Shown here: positions 27,291 to 36,078 of the stretch, one piece after another | Numbering within the stretch: position 1 is the stretch's first letter | Layout: each line of letters begins with the position of its first letter | From: Pontibacter russatus | GTDB lineage: Bacteria; Bacteroidota; Bacteroidia; Cytophagales; Hymenobacteraceae | Length of the DNA stretch: 64,000 nt | Reading direction: 5' to 3' | NCBI RefSeq assembly: GCF_009931655.1 | Contig: NZ_CP047984.1 | Location: 3,923,001-3,987,000 of the forward strand | Notes under the pieces: model-generated | The model's input: only the letters and a program-made list of their open reading frames with translations | Database searches by the model: none | What the model was told of the DNA's origin: nothing | Made by a program: the position numbers and the translations under genes

Positions 27291-29252
27291 ATGAAAAGAA
27301 TTCTATTCTTCCTCGTAGCCACCCTTTCCTTTTCTACACTGAGTTTCGCCCAAGTAGCCCCTAATTTTGATATTTATGCCTTTCCGTCACGCTTCGACGA
27401 GAAATCAGAGGCGTATTTTGATGCCAATGGCTTTGATATCAGGAACGTTGAAGTAATGACAGAAGGAACCATTGTTTCCACTTATGATCACAATGACATT
27501 GATCCGCAGAGCATCAAGCGCTGGCTGGATAAGTTTTTCCCGGGTTCCACCAGTTCAGGTAAAGTGGTGCTGGACTGGGAGAGCGGCCCTTACATGGACA
27601 TGAGGAACTACCCTAAGTCCCACAGCCGCTTCAAAGCTGCAGAGGCCAAAATAATTGAACTCATCACACTTGTTAAAAGATATAGGCCGAACATAGATGT
27701 TAGCCTATATAGCTTTCCCTTCCGCACCTGGAATGATTGGCAGCAAGATAACTATAACACTCCCGGCAAGCTTGACAACGTGATCTCCAAGCTTGATTTC
27801 ATCACGCCCTCTTTGTATATCTTATATACTGACGAAGAGGTAGGACGTGAGCGTAACCTGAAGTACCTGCGCGACAATATGGATCCAGCCTTGATATATG
27901 GCAAGAAGTACAACAAGCCAGTGATTCCGTTTGTCTGGCACAGGGTGCACTTCAACAGCCCGCTCTATGGAAAGCAGATTATGCGCAAAGAGACGCTGGC
28001 GCGATACATCAAGTACGTGATGAATTACTCTTATAACAACTACGAGCCTGAAGGTATAACCTGGTGGGATGGCGTAGGCGGCCGACTGGATAACCTTGGC
28101 GGAATGGATGGGTTTTTGAACGGCACTGTATACAACGCAGAAACCTATGACGCCATGATCGTAAGCTTTGCAAAGTATATCAAGCAAGAGCTCAATGAGG
28201 GCGCAGTAGCTGCCCCTGCTCCTTCGTCCGATGCTCAGAAAGTGGTAAGCTACACGCTTTTCAACGCCGACACCAAGCAGGAAATAAAGACGCTGTCGAA
28301 CGGTGCTGTGTTAGACCTATCCACCCTGCCAACCAAGAACCTGGACATCCGCGCCAACACAAGCCCCGCCACCGTGGGAAGTGTGGTGTTCTCCCTGAGC
28401 GGAGCGGCTAGCAAATCCGTGATTGAAAATATCTCTACCTATGATATGATGGGCGACCAAGGCGCGTGGGTGCCTGCAGAAGGAAGCTACACGCTTAAAG
28501 CCACGCCTTATACTGCCTACGGTGGATCTGGAACCGCCGGTACCTCCCTGAGCATCAGCTTCAAAGTAGTGAAAGATGCCTCCAGTTCCAGTTCATCGGA
28601 TATCACGCTGACGCTGGTAAACGCAAGCAATGAAAGCGACATCATGGCCTTGACCGACGGCGCTACCTTAGACCTTTCCAAGCTGCCTACCAAGAGCCTC
28701 AATGTCCGCGCCAACACGGTTTCCTCTTCTGTGGAAAGTGTAGTGTTGCAGCTGTCAGGCGAAGAGACGTATAAGCGCACCGAGTCAGGGGCCCCTTACA
28801 CGCTGAGAGGAGATGAGAATGGAGACTACTACGGCTGGACGCCGGCAAGCGGCAGCTACACGCTGAAAGTCATCTCCTACTCCGGGGCTAAAGGCACCGG
28901 CACCGTGCTGAACACCGTTTCCGTGTCCTTCAAGGTGGTGACTGGCCTGAGCACCTCGTCTTCAAGCAGCGCAACCGCAGGCTCGGAAGTGGCCCCACTC
29001 GCAGATGGCCTGTCAGCTTACCCGAACCCTGCCTCTGCCATGCTGAACGTGGAATTTGGCGACACGGGAGAGGGCGTGGCGAAAATCAACCTGCTGGACT
29101 TCAACGGAAACGTCGTGCTGACACAGGAGGAGCAGACTTCCGCCAGTGGCTTTAGAACGGCGCTTGATGTAAGCAGCCTGAAAAGCGGCCTCTACGTGCT
29201 GCAGGTGGTGACTCCGAAGGGACGCACCTCACAGCGTGTTGTTATAGAGTAA
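27291..29252 (+). CDS. Gene A: secreted glycoside-hydrolase-like protein with T9SS sorting domain
   Basis: A 653-residue exported protein. A signal peptide (residues 1-20, cleavage after SFA) is followed by a ~280-residue N-terminal domain with LDWESGPY (Asp95-Trp96-Glu97), DVSLYSFPFRTW and ITPSLYILYTDEE. The order of these motifs recalls a TIM-barrel glycosidase; the D-W-E pair is like the catalytic DxE of GH56 hyaluronidases, but this is inference. Two Ig-like modules follow (about 317-428 and 436-552), of a type found again in genes B and C, and a type A T9SS sorting domain (SAYPNPASAMLNVEF, about 571-653). A shorter frameshifted paralogue lies at 47063-47982. The start is at 27291 (MKRILFF); the upstream in-frame ATG adds five residues before the signal peptide. 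Confidence 0.85.
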   Translation: MKRILFFLVATLSFSTLSFAQVAPNFDIYAFPSRFDEKSEAYFDANGFDIRNVEVMTEGTIVSTYDHNDIDPQSIKRWLDKFFPGSTSSGKVVLDWESGPYMDMRNYPKSHSRFKAAEAKIIELITLVKRYRPNIDVSLYSFPFRTWNDWQQDNYNTPGKLDNVISKLDFITPSLYILYTDEEVGRERNLKYLRDNMDPALIYGKKYNKPVIPFVWHRVHFNSPLYGKQIMRKETLARYIKYVMNYSYNNYEPEGITWWDGVGGRLDNLGGMDGFLNGTVYNAETYDAMIVSFAKYIKQELNEGAVAAPAPSSDAQKVVSYTLFNADTKQEIKTLSNGAVLDLSTLPTKNLDIRANTSPATVGSVVFSLSGAASKSVIENISTYDMMGDQGAWVPAEGSYTLKATPYTAYGGSGTAGTSLSISFKVVKDASSSSSSDITLTLVNASNESDIMALTDGATLDLSKLPTKSLNVRANTVSSSVESVVLQLSGEETYKRTESGAPYTLRGDENGDYYGWTPASGSYTLKVISYSGAKGTGTVLNTVSVSFKVVTGLSTSSSSSATAGSEVAPLADGLSAYPNPASAMLNVEFGDTGEGVAKINLLDFNGNVVLTQEEQTSASGFRTALDVSSLKSGLYVLQVVTPKGRTSQRVVIE

Positions 29253-29253
29253 A

Positions 29254-29327
29254 GCACCAACTTATACAAAACGAAGAGAGGGCTGCCCAACAGGGCAGCC
29301 CTCTCTTCGTTTTGTATAAGTTGGTGC
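29254..29327 (+). terminator. 35-bp perfect stem-loop after gene A
   Basis: Arms 29254-29288 and 29293-29327 are perfectly complementary over 35 bp with an AACA loop, starting one base after the stop codon. No T-run follows, so it is unusual for an intrinsic terminator. Confidence 0.8.
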
Positions 29328-29849
29328 AACGGAAGGGAAGAAAGGTTGCTATTGCAGCACTAACGTTTCTTCCTTTCCGCTTTTGGGAGTAAGATTAAGT
29401 GCTGCCATTTCCCGGTGCCGCAACCTTAATTGTACATGCCCTTATACTTATATATCTCTTAATAAGTATAATAGGAGTGTAATAGCGCATCAGAAAGAAT
29501 ATTTTTAAATATTTCACGAAACAATTGATGTATTTTGCGTATAGGTTTCTTATGGTGTTAATACATCAATGTGTAAATCGCCTGCTTACTATTTACTGCA
29601 GGCATGAGTCGGCCAAAAATTTTGGGAATTTGATCTGAGATTATTCCAGCATATGATTCTGGTCAAGGATTCGAGCTATAGGAAAATTGTCATTAGTCAA
29701 AAAGACCTATAAGCTATAACATTAAAGTTTATTCCGGGATTATGCATCAGTAGGGGGCCCTAATAAGTCTGGGCTTGTCTATCAGCAGGAGAAGGTGGGG
29801 TTCGTGGTTATAGAGAAATAGTATATTCAATATTACAGCTTAAGCACAT
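29328..29849. other. Leader region of gene B
   Basis: AT-rich and non-coding. The part from about 29500 is similar to the region upstream of gene C (about 32995-33323): both share ACGAAACAATTGATGTATTT (29517-29536 and 33013-33032) and, just before the ATG, ATTACAGCTTAAGCACATATG. This shows that the duplication that made B and C included their 5' regions. Confidence 0.65.
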
Positions 29850-32800
29850 ATGAAAATTACTTCTACTGCTGGTCTTGAGGCCATTGTCTCATCATGCCCA
29901 AAGGGAATAGCCTTGTCCCTGCTCAGCTTTTTTATCTGCCTGAGCGCATTTGCCTACAGTCCTGCGGCGCCTACGCCTGTTAGAACACATATAAAATCTG
30001 AACGGGCACCTGCCATGCCTGCAGGTGAAACACGGGAGCTATATATGGCTGCCAGTGCGCCTGCATTTACGGCTGCACGTTATGCATTCAGTATATCGGA
30101 TGCGGCTACGCTGGGTGCTGCTGCCGGAAGGGTAGAGGCCACAGACGCTGACGGCGGAGCGCCGGTTTATGCCATTACGGCGGGCAACACCAATGGCGCT
30201 TTTGCTATGAACACGGCTACAGGCACCGTTACGGTGGCGAAGTATCTCAATTATCATACGCAGGACACTTACAACCTCACCGTCAGGGCTACGGACGGCA
30301 GCGGCCTGTACAGCGAAGCTGCTGTTGTCGTAAAGGTTACCGCCGGAAACTCTCCCTCTGACTTCGCGGACATTACCTGGGGCACCACAGCTGGCCTCCC
30401 CTATGGCACACACGAGGTGCATGGGACGGTTGTAAACGGAAAGCTTTACATTTTTGGCGGCTATGATGTACAGAAGCAACCAAGCTGGACACCGACAAAG
30501 CGCTCCTATGTATACGACCCGGCCACCAATAAGTGGAGTGCCATTGCAGATCTGCCTCACACGCCCAAAGGAACGAACTTCGGCGGCATCACGCACGTGG
30601 GCCTTGATACAGATGGAACGGACATTTACTTCGCAGGGGGCTATACATCAAACTCGTCTGGCACAGGTCAGATATTCGGCACAAGGCAGGCCTGGAAATA
30701 CAATGTGGCAACTAATACATACACTGCCCTTCCAAGCCTTCCTGTTGAACTGGCTGCGGGACAGTTGAGGTATTTGCAGGGTAAACTGCATTATATTGGC
30801 GGGGCTAACAAGTTGCGCCAGGACATCGCAGACCATTATGTGCTGGATTTAGACAACCTAAGTGCCGGATGGAAAGCATCCGTGCCTCTTTCCAATCCTC
30901 GGAACCACCCCGGATCCATTGTGTGCGAAGGGAAGTTATACTTTATCGGAGGCGCCCACCACCAAGACGAACAAACGGTCACCCAAAAAAGCGTGGAGGT
31001 CTATAATCCCGGCACCAATAGCTGGTCTTTTGTGGCTGATCTGCCTACTGCAGTTGATCATATCTCCTCTTCTGTTGTAGTAATGGGCAGGCGCATTCTG
31101 GTGCTAGGCGGCGAGACCTCCCATAACAACAAGACGAACAAGATTCAGGCTTACTCACCAGCTACCAACAGTTGGACAACCATATCTCCATTAGCAGTAA
31201 GCAAGGCTGCCGGGGTGGCCGCAGTGCTGGACGGGAATCTGTACTACTCAGGCGGAAACTTTGCGCGGACCACCTATAAAGGTGTGCCAGGTGTCACAGA
31301 GGCCCAGCAGCAGGTTTCCAGCCTCACGCTGTATGACGCGAACACCAAGCAGGCGATACAAACGCTCACCGGCGGCGCAACCCTGAACCTGGCTACGCTG
31401 CCCTCCAGGAAACTGAACATCCGCGCCAACACCAGCCCCTCCAAGGTAGGCAGCGTGGTGTTTGCCCTGAGCGGGGCCCAGAGCAGGAATGCGACAGAAT
31501 CCATAGCCCCATATGACCTGATGGGCGATGACGGCGCCTGGACTCCGTCCGTCGGCAGCTACTCCCTGAAGGCTACGCCCTATACGAGTTCAGGCGGCGG
31601 CGGAACGGCGGGGACGGCGCTGACGGTTGCATTTACCGTTGTTGACCAAGAGCCAGATACAAATAACCCATTGATCAGTAACATAAAGGCCACATCCGGC
31701 CGCAGCTATGTGCTCGCCGATCTGGCGGTGGGGGTGCGCGCCTACACCGACCGCACCTACGAGGTGACCAGCGTGCCTGCCTCTCTTGCCGGGGCGGCGC
31801 TGGTGCGCACGGCCAACGACGACAAGCACAGCAGCGCGAGCGCGCTGCTCTCGTTCGAGCTGAGCGAGAGCGCGACGGTGTACGTAGCCTACGACCCGCG
31901 GGCCACGGCGCTTCCCTCCTGGCTCTCGGGCTGGCAGAAGCTCACGGACAGAATCGGCGTGGACGACTCGAAGATCAGCCATATGGACCTCTACAGCAAG
32001 ACCTTCGCGGCGGGCGCGGTGAGCCTGGGCGGCAACAAGCAGAGCCCGGCCGCGGGGGCCGAGAACAACTACTTCGTGGTGGGTAAGGCAGCACAGGCAT
32101 CATCCACAAACTTGATTAGCAATGTTTCTGCCTCTAGTGGGAGGAATTACGTTCTGGGAGAATTGGCTACAGGAGTTACACACTACACCGATAGAACGTA
32201 TAAGGTCACTTCTGCCCCTGCTTTTTTAGGTGGAGCACCCTTCATCAGAACAGCCAACGACGACAAGTACAGCACCGCGAGCACGCTGCTCTCGTTTGAG
32301 CTGAGCGAGGGCGCGACGGTGTACGTAGCCTACGACCCGCGGGCCACGGCCCTGCCCTCCTGGCTCTCGGGCTGGCAGAAGCTCACGGACAGAATAGGAA
32401 TCAACGACTCGAAGATCAGCCACATGGACCTCTACAGCAAGACCTTCGCGGCGGGCGCGGTGAGCCTGGGCGGCAACAAGCAGAGCCCGGCCGCAGGGGC
32501 AGAGAATAACTACTTTGTGATAGCTAGAGCGGCACAAGCGACACTGCTCTCTGACGCCAGCAGCAATGAGGCAACAACTCTATTAAAAACGGAAAGCAAT
32601 GGTTTGGCTTTAACAGTTTACCCGAACCCAACTTCTGGGGGGCAGGTGTTTGTGAAAGCAGCCAACTTCGGCAGTCAGGAAACTGTCACGCTTAGCCTGC
32701 ACGACGTGCTGGGGCGTATTATTGCCTCTGTAGATGCAGTGACAGACCAGCAGGGCTTCGTTCGGGTGGAGGTGCCGGGGCACACGCAGCTAAAGCGGGG

Positions 32801-32864
32801 CATGTACATCATCCGGGCAAGCGCCGCAGGCGGGAAGGCGCAGTCAAAGCTGCTGGTGCGGTAG
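29850..32864 (+). CDS. Gene B: cadherin-like/Kelch protein with T9SS sorting domain
   Basis: A 1004-residue secreted protein. In order: signal peptide (cleavage after Ala35, SAFA-Y); cadherin-like domain at about 80-165 (GRVEATDADGGAPVYAI, LTVRATDGSG); Kelch beta-propeller at about 172-475 (NGKLYIFGGY, YDPATNKWSAIADLP, GKLYFIGG, RRILVLGGE); Ig-like module at about 490-600; two copies of a ~140-residue module at about 608-748 and 755-894 (core YDPRATALPSWLSGW); T9SS type A sorting domain at about 922-1004 (VYPNPTSGGQVFV). Such domains suggest glycan or protein binding at the cell surface. Its closest relative is the next gene, C, with which it shares about 505 bp of identical DNA. Confidence 0.88.
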   Translation: MKITSTAGLEAIVSSCPKGIALSLLSFFICLSAFAYSPAAPTPVRTHIKSERAPAMPAGETRELYMAASAPAFTAARYAFSISDAATLGAAAGRVEATDADGGAPVYAITAGNTNGAFAMNTATGTVTVAKYLNYHTQDTYNLTVRATDGSGLYSEAAVVVKVTAGNSPSDFADITWGTTAGLPYGTHEVHGTVVNGKLYIFGGYDVQKQPSWTPTKRSYVYDPATNKWSAIADLPHTPKGTNFGGITHVGLDTDGTDIYFAGGYTSNSSGTGQIFGTRQAWKYNVATNTYTALPSLPVELAAGQLRYLQGKLHYIGGANKLRQDIADHYVLDLDNLSAGWKASVPLSNPRNHPGSIVCEGKLYFIGGAHHQDEQTVTQKSVEVYNPGTNSWSFVADLPTAVDHISSSVVVMGRRILVLGGETSHNNKTNKIQAYSPATNSWTTISPLAVSKAAGVAAVLDGNLYYSGGNFARTTYKGVPGVTEAQQQVSSLTLYDANTKQAIQTLTGGATLNLATLPSRKLNIRANTSPSKVGSVVFALSGAQSRNATESIAPYDLMGDDGAWTPSVGSYSLKATPYTSSGGGGTAGTALTVAFTVVDQEPDTNNPLISNIKATSGRSYVLADLAVGVRAYTDRTYEVTSVPASLAGAALVRTANDDKHSSASALLSFELSESATVYVAYDPRATALPSWLSGWQKLTDRIGVDDSKISHMDLYSKTFAAGAVSLGGNKQSPAAGAENNYFVVGKAAQASSTNLISNVSASSGRNYVLGELATGVTHYTDRTYKVTSAPAFLGGAPFIRTANDDKYSTASTLLSFELSEGATVYVAYDPRATALPSWLSGWQKLTDRIGINDSKISHMDLYSKTFAAGAVSLGGNKQSPAAGAENNYFVIARAAQATLLSDASSNEATTLLKTESNGLALTVYPNPTSGGQVFVKAANFGSQETVTLSLHDVLGRIIASVDAVTDQQGFVRVEVPGHTQLKRGMYIIRASAAGGKAQSKLLVR
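31269..31773 (+). repeat. 505-bp tract identical to gene C
   Basis: By direct reading this stretch is identical to 34617-35121 (offset 3348 bp). It covers the end of the Kelch domain, the Ig-like module and the start of the 140-residue module. The first mismatch is T at 31774 against C at 35122. Confidence 0.85.
31671..32532 (+). repeat. Two copies of the 140-residue module in gene B
   Basis: Copies at about 31671-32094 and 32112-32532. Each opens LIS-N-..SG..Y, has TANDDK and YDPRATALPSWLSGW in the middle and ends SLGGNKQSPAAGAENNYFV. Long stretches are nearly identical in DNA, not only in protein. Confidence 0.85.
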
Positions 32865-33323
32865 GATGCCATGGTGCGACACTTCTGACTGCATGCGTGC
32901 CGTATCGTTTTGATCCGTCATCTCAGTAACGGCATGCCGTTCTATACCAACACCTTACTAAGTGGGGCAGAGGAACGTTAACCCACATATTTGGTATTTT
33001 TTAAATATTTGACGAAACAATTGATGTATTTCACGTATAGGTACTTTATCGCGTTAATGCATCTGTTTAATTACAAATTTTTTAAACGTTTGCTTCTGTC
33101 CAGCGCGTATCTGAGATAAGAAGAATTGAATCCTATTTTAATCTAGTATGTTACTCCGGGCCAGGGCACCGGGGAGTCGCGAATTTTCCCGCCAGCAGGC
33201 AGATGACACGAGTGTTAGGTCTTCTTCTGGGTTGTTCGGTAACATGGATTGTTTTCCTGTCAGCAGGGGAAGTAGGGGCGTGGCTAAATAGGAACCATAT
33301 TAAAAATTACAGCTTAAGCACAT
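32865..33323. other. Leader region of gene C
   Basis: 459 bp, non-coding. The first bases after the B stop (GGATGCCATGGTG) match those after the C stop, but the long stem-loop found there is absent; only a 12-bp palindrome ACGGCATGCCGT is seen at about 32930-32941. The right part is a diverged copy of the gene B leader. Confidence 0.6.
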
Positions 33324-35771
33324 ATGGAGATTACTTCTACTGCTGGTTTTAAGACCATTGTCTCATTAAATCCAAGGGGGGTAACCCTGTCCCTGCTGAG
33401 CTTTTTTATCTGCCTGAGCGCATTTGCCTACAGTCCTGTAGCGCCTGCGCCTGTTAGAACACATATAAAATCTGAACGGTCACCTACAGTACCGGTTCTT
33501 GCTGCAGGTGAAACCGATCGGCTATATGTGGCTGCTAACGCGTGCGCGTCTACGGCTGCACATTATGCGTATGCCTCATCAGATGCGTTTACCCGGGGTG
33601 CTGTGGCGGGAGATGTAGAAGCATCAGATGTGAATGGCCAGGATAGCAAGTCGCATGTATCAGTTCCGGTAGCACCACAGGCAACTGTGTCTGCTTTTAG
33701 CAGTATAAACTGGGGAACTGCCGCTAGACAGCCCTATACAGTCTCCGAAGGCCAGGGTAAAGTGGTAAACGGAAAGCTCTACACCTTCGGGGGATTCGAT
33801 AGCCGTAAATCCACTTACACTCCCACAAGCCGTGCCTACCGCTACGATCCAGTGGCCAATACCTGGTCAGCAATTGCGCCCATGCCACCCATGAATGGCA
33901 CCAACTATGGAGGTGTTACCCACGCAGGTTTTGCAACCGATGGCACTGACATTTACTTCGCAGGGGGCTATACATCGAACTCGTCTGGCACCGGCCAGAT
34001 TTTTGGCACAAAGGAAGTATGGAAATATATTGTTGCCGAGAACCGGTATGTTCGGTTGCCTAATCTGCCAATCACAGTAGCCGCGGGCCAGCTAGAATTT
34101 TTGAATGGCAGACTTCATCACATTGGAGGAACAAACGCCGCACGCACATCTGATTTGGGAAACCATTATGTGCTGCAACTAGATGACCTAGCGGCGGGCT
34201 GGAAATCTCTGGCGAATCTTCCTTCTCCCCGGCACCACGCAGGGTCAGCAGTCTATGGGGGTAAGATTTACCTTATTGGCGGACAGACGGGACATGACAG
34301 CAACTTAAGCACATCAAAGCTAGTACACCAGTATAATCCGGTAACAAACATTTGGACGCGGGTTGCAGACCTGCCTGTGCCTTCGGGCGCAAGTGGCAGA
34401 GGGCATATATCGTCTGCTGTTATTGTGGTTGATGACCGTATACTGGTGCTCGGTGGAGAGACAGAGCATATTTCGGGTGTAACCAATATGGTATCTGCTT
34501 ACACACCTGCTACAAACACATGGGAGAGCCTCACGCCACTGCCCGCGCCACGATACTCCGGAGTGGCAGCATGGTTGAACGGCAATATTTACTATACGGG
34601 TGGTTCCTCTTCAAGCACCACCTATAAAGGTGTGCCAGGTGTCACAGAGGCCCAGCAGCAGGTTTCCAGCCTCACGCTGTATGACGCGAACACCAAGCAG
34701 GCGATACAAACGCTCACCGGCGGCGCAACCCTGAACCTGGCTACGCTGCCCTCCAGGAAACTGAACATCCGCGCCAACACCAGCCCCTCCAAGGTAGGCA
34801 GCGTGGTGTTTGCCCTGAGCGGGGCCCAGAGCAGGAATGCGACAGAATCCATAGCCCCATATGACCTGATGGGCGATGACGGCGCCTGGACTCCGTCCGT
34901 CGGCAGCTACTCCCTGAAGGCTACGCCCTATACGAGTTCAGGCGGCGGCGGAACGGCGGGGACGGCGCTGACGGTTGCATTTACCGTTGTTGACCAAGAG
35001 CCAGATACAAATAACCCATTGATCAGTAACATAAAGGCCACATCCGGCCGCAGCTATGTGCTCGCCGATCTGGCGGTGGGGGTGCGCGCCTACACCGACC
35101 GCACCTACGAGGTGACCAGCGCGCCTGCCTCTCTTGCCGGGGCGGCGCTGGTGCGCACGGCCAACGACGACAAGCACAGCAGCGCGAGCGCGCTGCTCTC
35201 GTTCGAGCTGAGCGAGGGCGCGACGGTGTACGTAGCCTATGACCCGCGGGCCACGGCCCTGCCCTCCTGGCTCTCGGGCTGGCAGCAGCTCACGGACAGA
35301 ATAGGAATCAACGACTCGAAGATCAGCTATATGAACATCTACAGCAAGAGCTTCCCGGCGGGCGCGGTGAGCCTGGGCGGCAACAAGCAGAGCCCGGCCG
35401 CGGGGGCCGAGAACAACTACTTCGTGGTGGCAAAGGCGGCACAGGCCGTCCTGTCCTCTGAGGCCAGCAGTAGTGGAGGAAACACTTTGTCGAAGGCAGA
35501 TAACAGGGGCTTAGGCCTGAAGGTTTACCCGAACCCAAGCTCTGGCGGGCAGGTGTATGCGGAGATAAGCAACTTCGGCGGGCGGGAAGCCCTCACGGTC
35601 ACCCTGCACGACGTGCTGGGGCGGGCCGTCGCCTCCGTGGATGCAGTGACTGACCAGCAGGGCTACCTTTGGGTGGAGGTGCCGGGGCACACGCAGCTAA
35701 AGCAGGGCATGTACATCATCCGGGCAAGCGCCGCAGGCGGGAAAGCCCAAGCCAGGCTGCTGGTGCGGTAG
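33324..35771 (+). CDS. Gene C: Kelch protein with T9SS sorting domain
   Basis: An 815-residue paralogue of gene B in tandem. In order: signal peptide ending SAFA; a short remnant of the cadherin-like domain (ASSDAFTRGAVAGDVEASDVNG, about 85-106) that stops where B continues for some 60 more residues; Kelch propeller at about 126-430 (GKLYTFGGFD, YDPVANTWSAIAPMP, RILVLGGE); Ig-like module at about 448-557; one 140-residue module at about 566-705; T9SS type A sorting domain at about 730-815 (VYPNPSSGGQVYA). Thus it has lost the cadherin domain and has one module fewer than B. It was probably produced by the same duplication, later homogenised with B over 505 bp. Confidence 0.88.
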   Translation: MEITSTAGFKTIVSLNPRGVTLSLLSFFICLSAFAYSPVAPAPVRTHIKSERSPTVPVLAAGETDRLYVAANACASTAAHYAYASSDAFTRGAVAGDVEASDVNGQDSKSHVSVPVAPQATVSAFSSINWGTAARQPYTVSEGQGKVVNGKLYTFGGFDSRKSTYTPTSRAYRYDPVANTWSAIAPMPPMNGTNYGGVTHAGFATDGTDIYFAGGYTSNSSGTGQIFGTKEVWKYIVAENRYVRLPNLPITVAAGQLEFLNGRLHHIGGTNAARTSDLGNHYVLQLDDLAAGWKSLANLPSPRHHAGSAVYGGKIYLIGGQTGHDSNLSTSKLVHQYNPVTNIWTRVADLPVPSGASGRGHISSAVIVVDDRILVLGGETEHISGVTNMVSAYTPATNTWESLTPLPAPRYSGVAAWLNGNIYYTGGSSSSTTYKGVPGVTEAQQQVSSLTLYDANTKQAIQTLTGGATLNLATLPSRKLNIRANTSPSKVGSVVFALSGAQSRNATESIAPYDLMGDDGAWTPSVGSYSLKATPYTSSGGGGTAGTALTVAFTVVDQEPDTNNPLISNIKATSGRSYVLADLAVGVRAYTDRTYEVTSAPASLAGAALVRTANDDKHSSASALLSFELSEGATVYVAYDPRATALPSWLSGWQQLTDRIGINDSKISYMNIYSKSFPAGAVSLGGNKQSPAAGAENNYFVVAKAAQAVLSSEASSSGGNTLSKADNRGLGLKVYPNPSSGGQVYAEISNFGGREALTVTLHDVLGRAVASVDAVTDQQGYLWVEVPGHTQLKQGMYIIRASAAGGKAQARLLVR
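34617..35121 (+). repeat. 505-bp tract identical to gene B
   Basis: Partner of 31269-31773. Identity ends within the 140-residue module, after which scattered differences appear (for example the tyrosine/asparagine codons at 35328-35339 against histidine/aspartate in B). Confidence 0.85.
35019..35439 (+). repeat. Single copy of the 140-residue module in gene C
   Basis: Same module as in B, D and E. Its second half (DSKISYMNIYSKSFPAG) is like D1 and E1/E2 rather than B, so the copy is a mosaic. Confidence 0.8.
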
Positions 35772-35779
35772 GATGCCAT

Positions 35780-35825
35780 GGTGTGACAAGCAAGACTGCA
35801 TACTTACAGTCTTGCTTGTCACACC
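35780..35825 (+). terminator. 19-bp perfect stem-loop after gene C
   Basis: Arms 35780-35798 and 35807-35825 are perfectly complementary with an 8-nt loop. It lies 8 bp after the stop codon; no T-run follows. Confidence 0.75.
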
Positions 35826-36078
35826 ACTTGTAAAACAGGGCTATAAACACAAGTTTAAAGTATTGGAATTTATCAGGGAAAGTACATAACATCAACAAAC
35901 CAGAAGTTACTGACAAGACCTAAGCTCGGTTAAATATAGAATCAGAGGTTTTCATATAAAGTAGCCTTAACAACAGGGGTATTTAATAGCTCCTGGCTGC
36001 TGGTAGGGTGCCTATCTGAAAACCATTGATTGTACTTGGCATTTAATTAAAATTATATATTCAACACACCAGTCACAA
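35826..36078. other. Leader region of gene D
   Basis: 253 bp, AT-rich, non-coding. No clear promoter match and no resemblance to the B/C leaders is seen. Confidence 0.5.
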
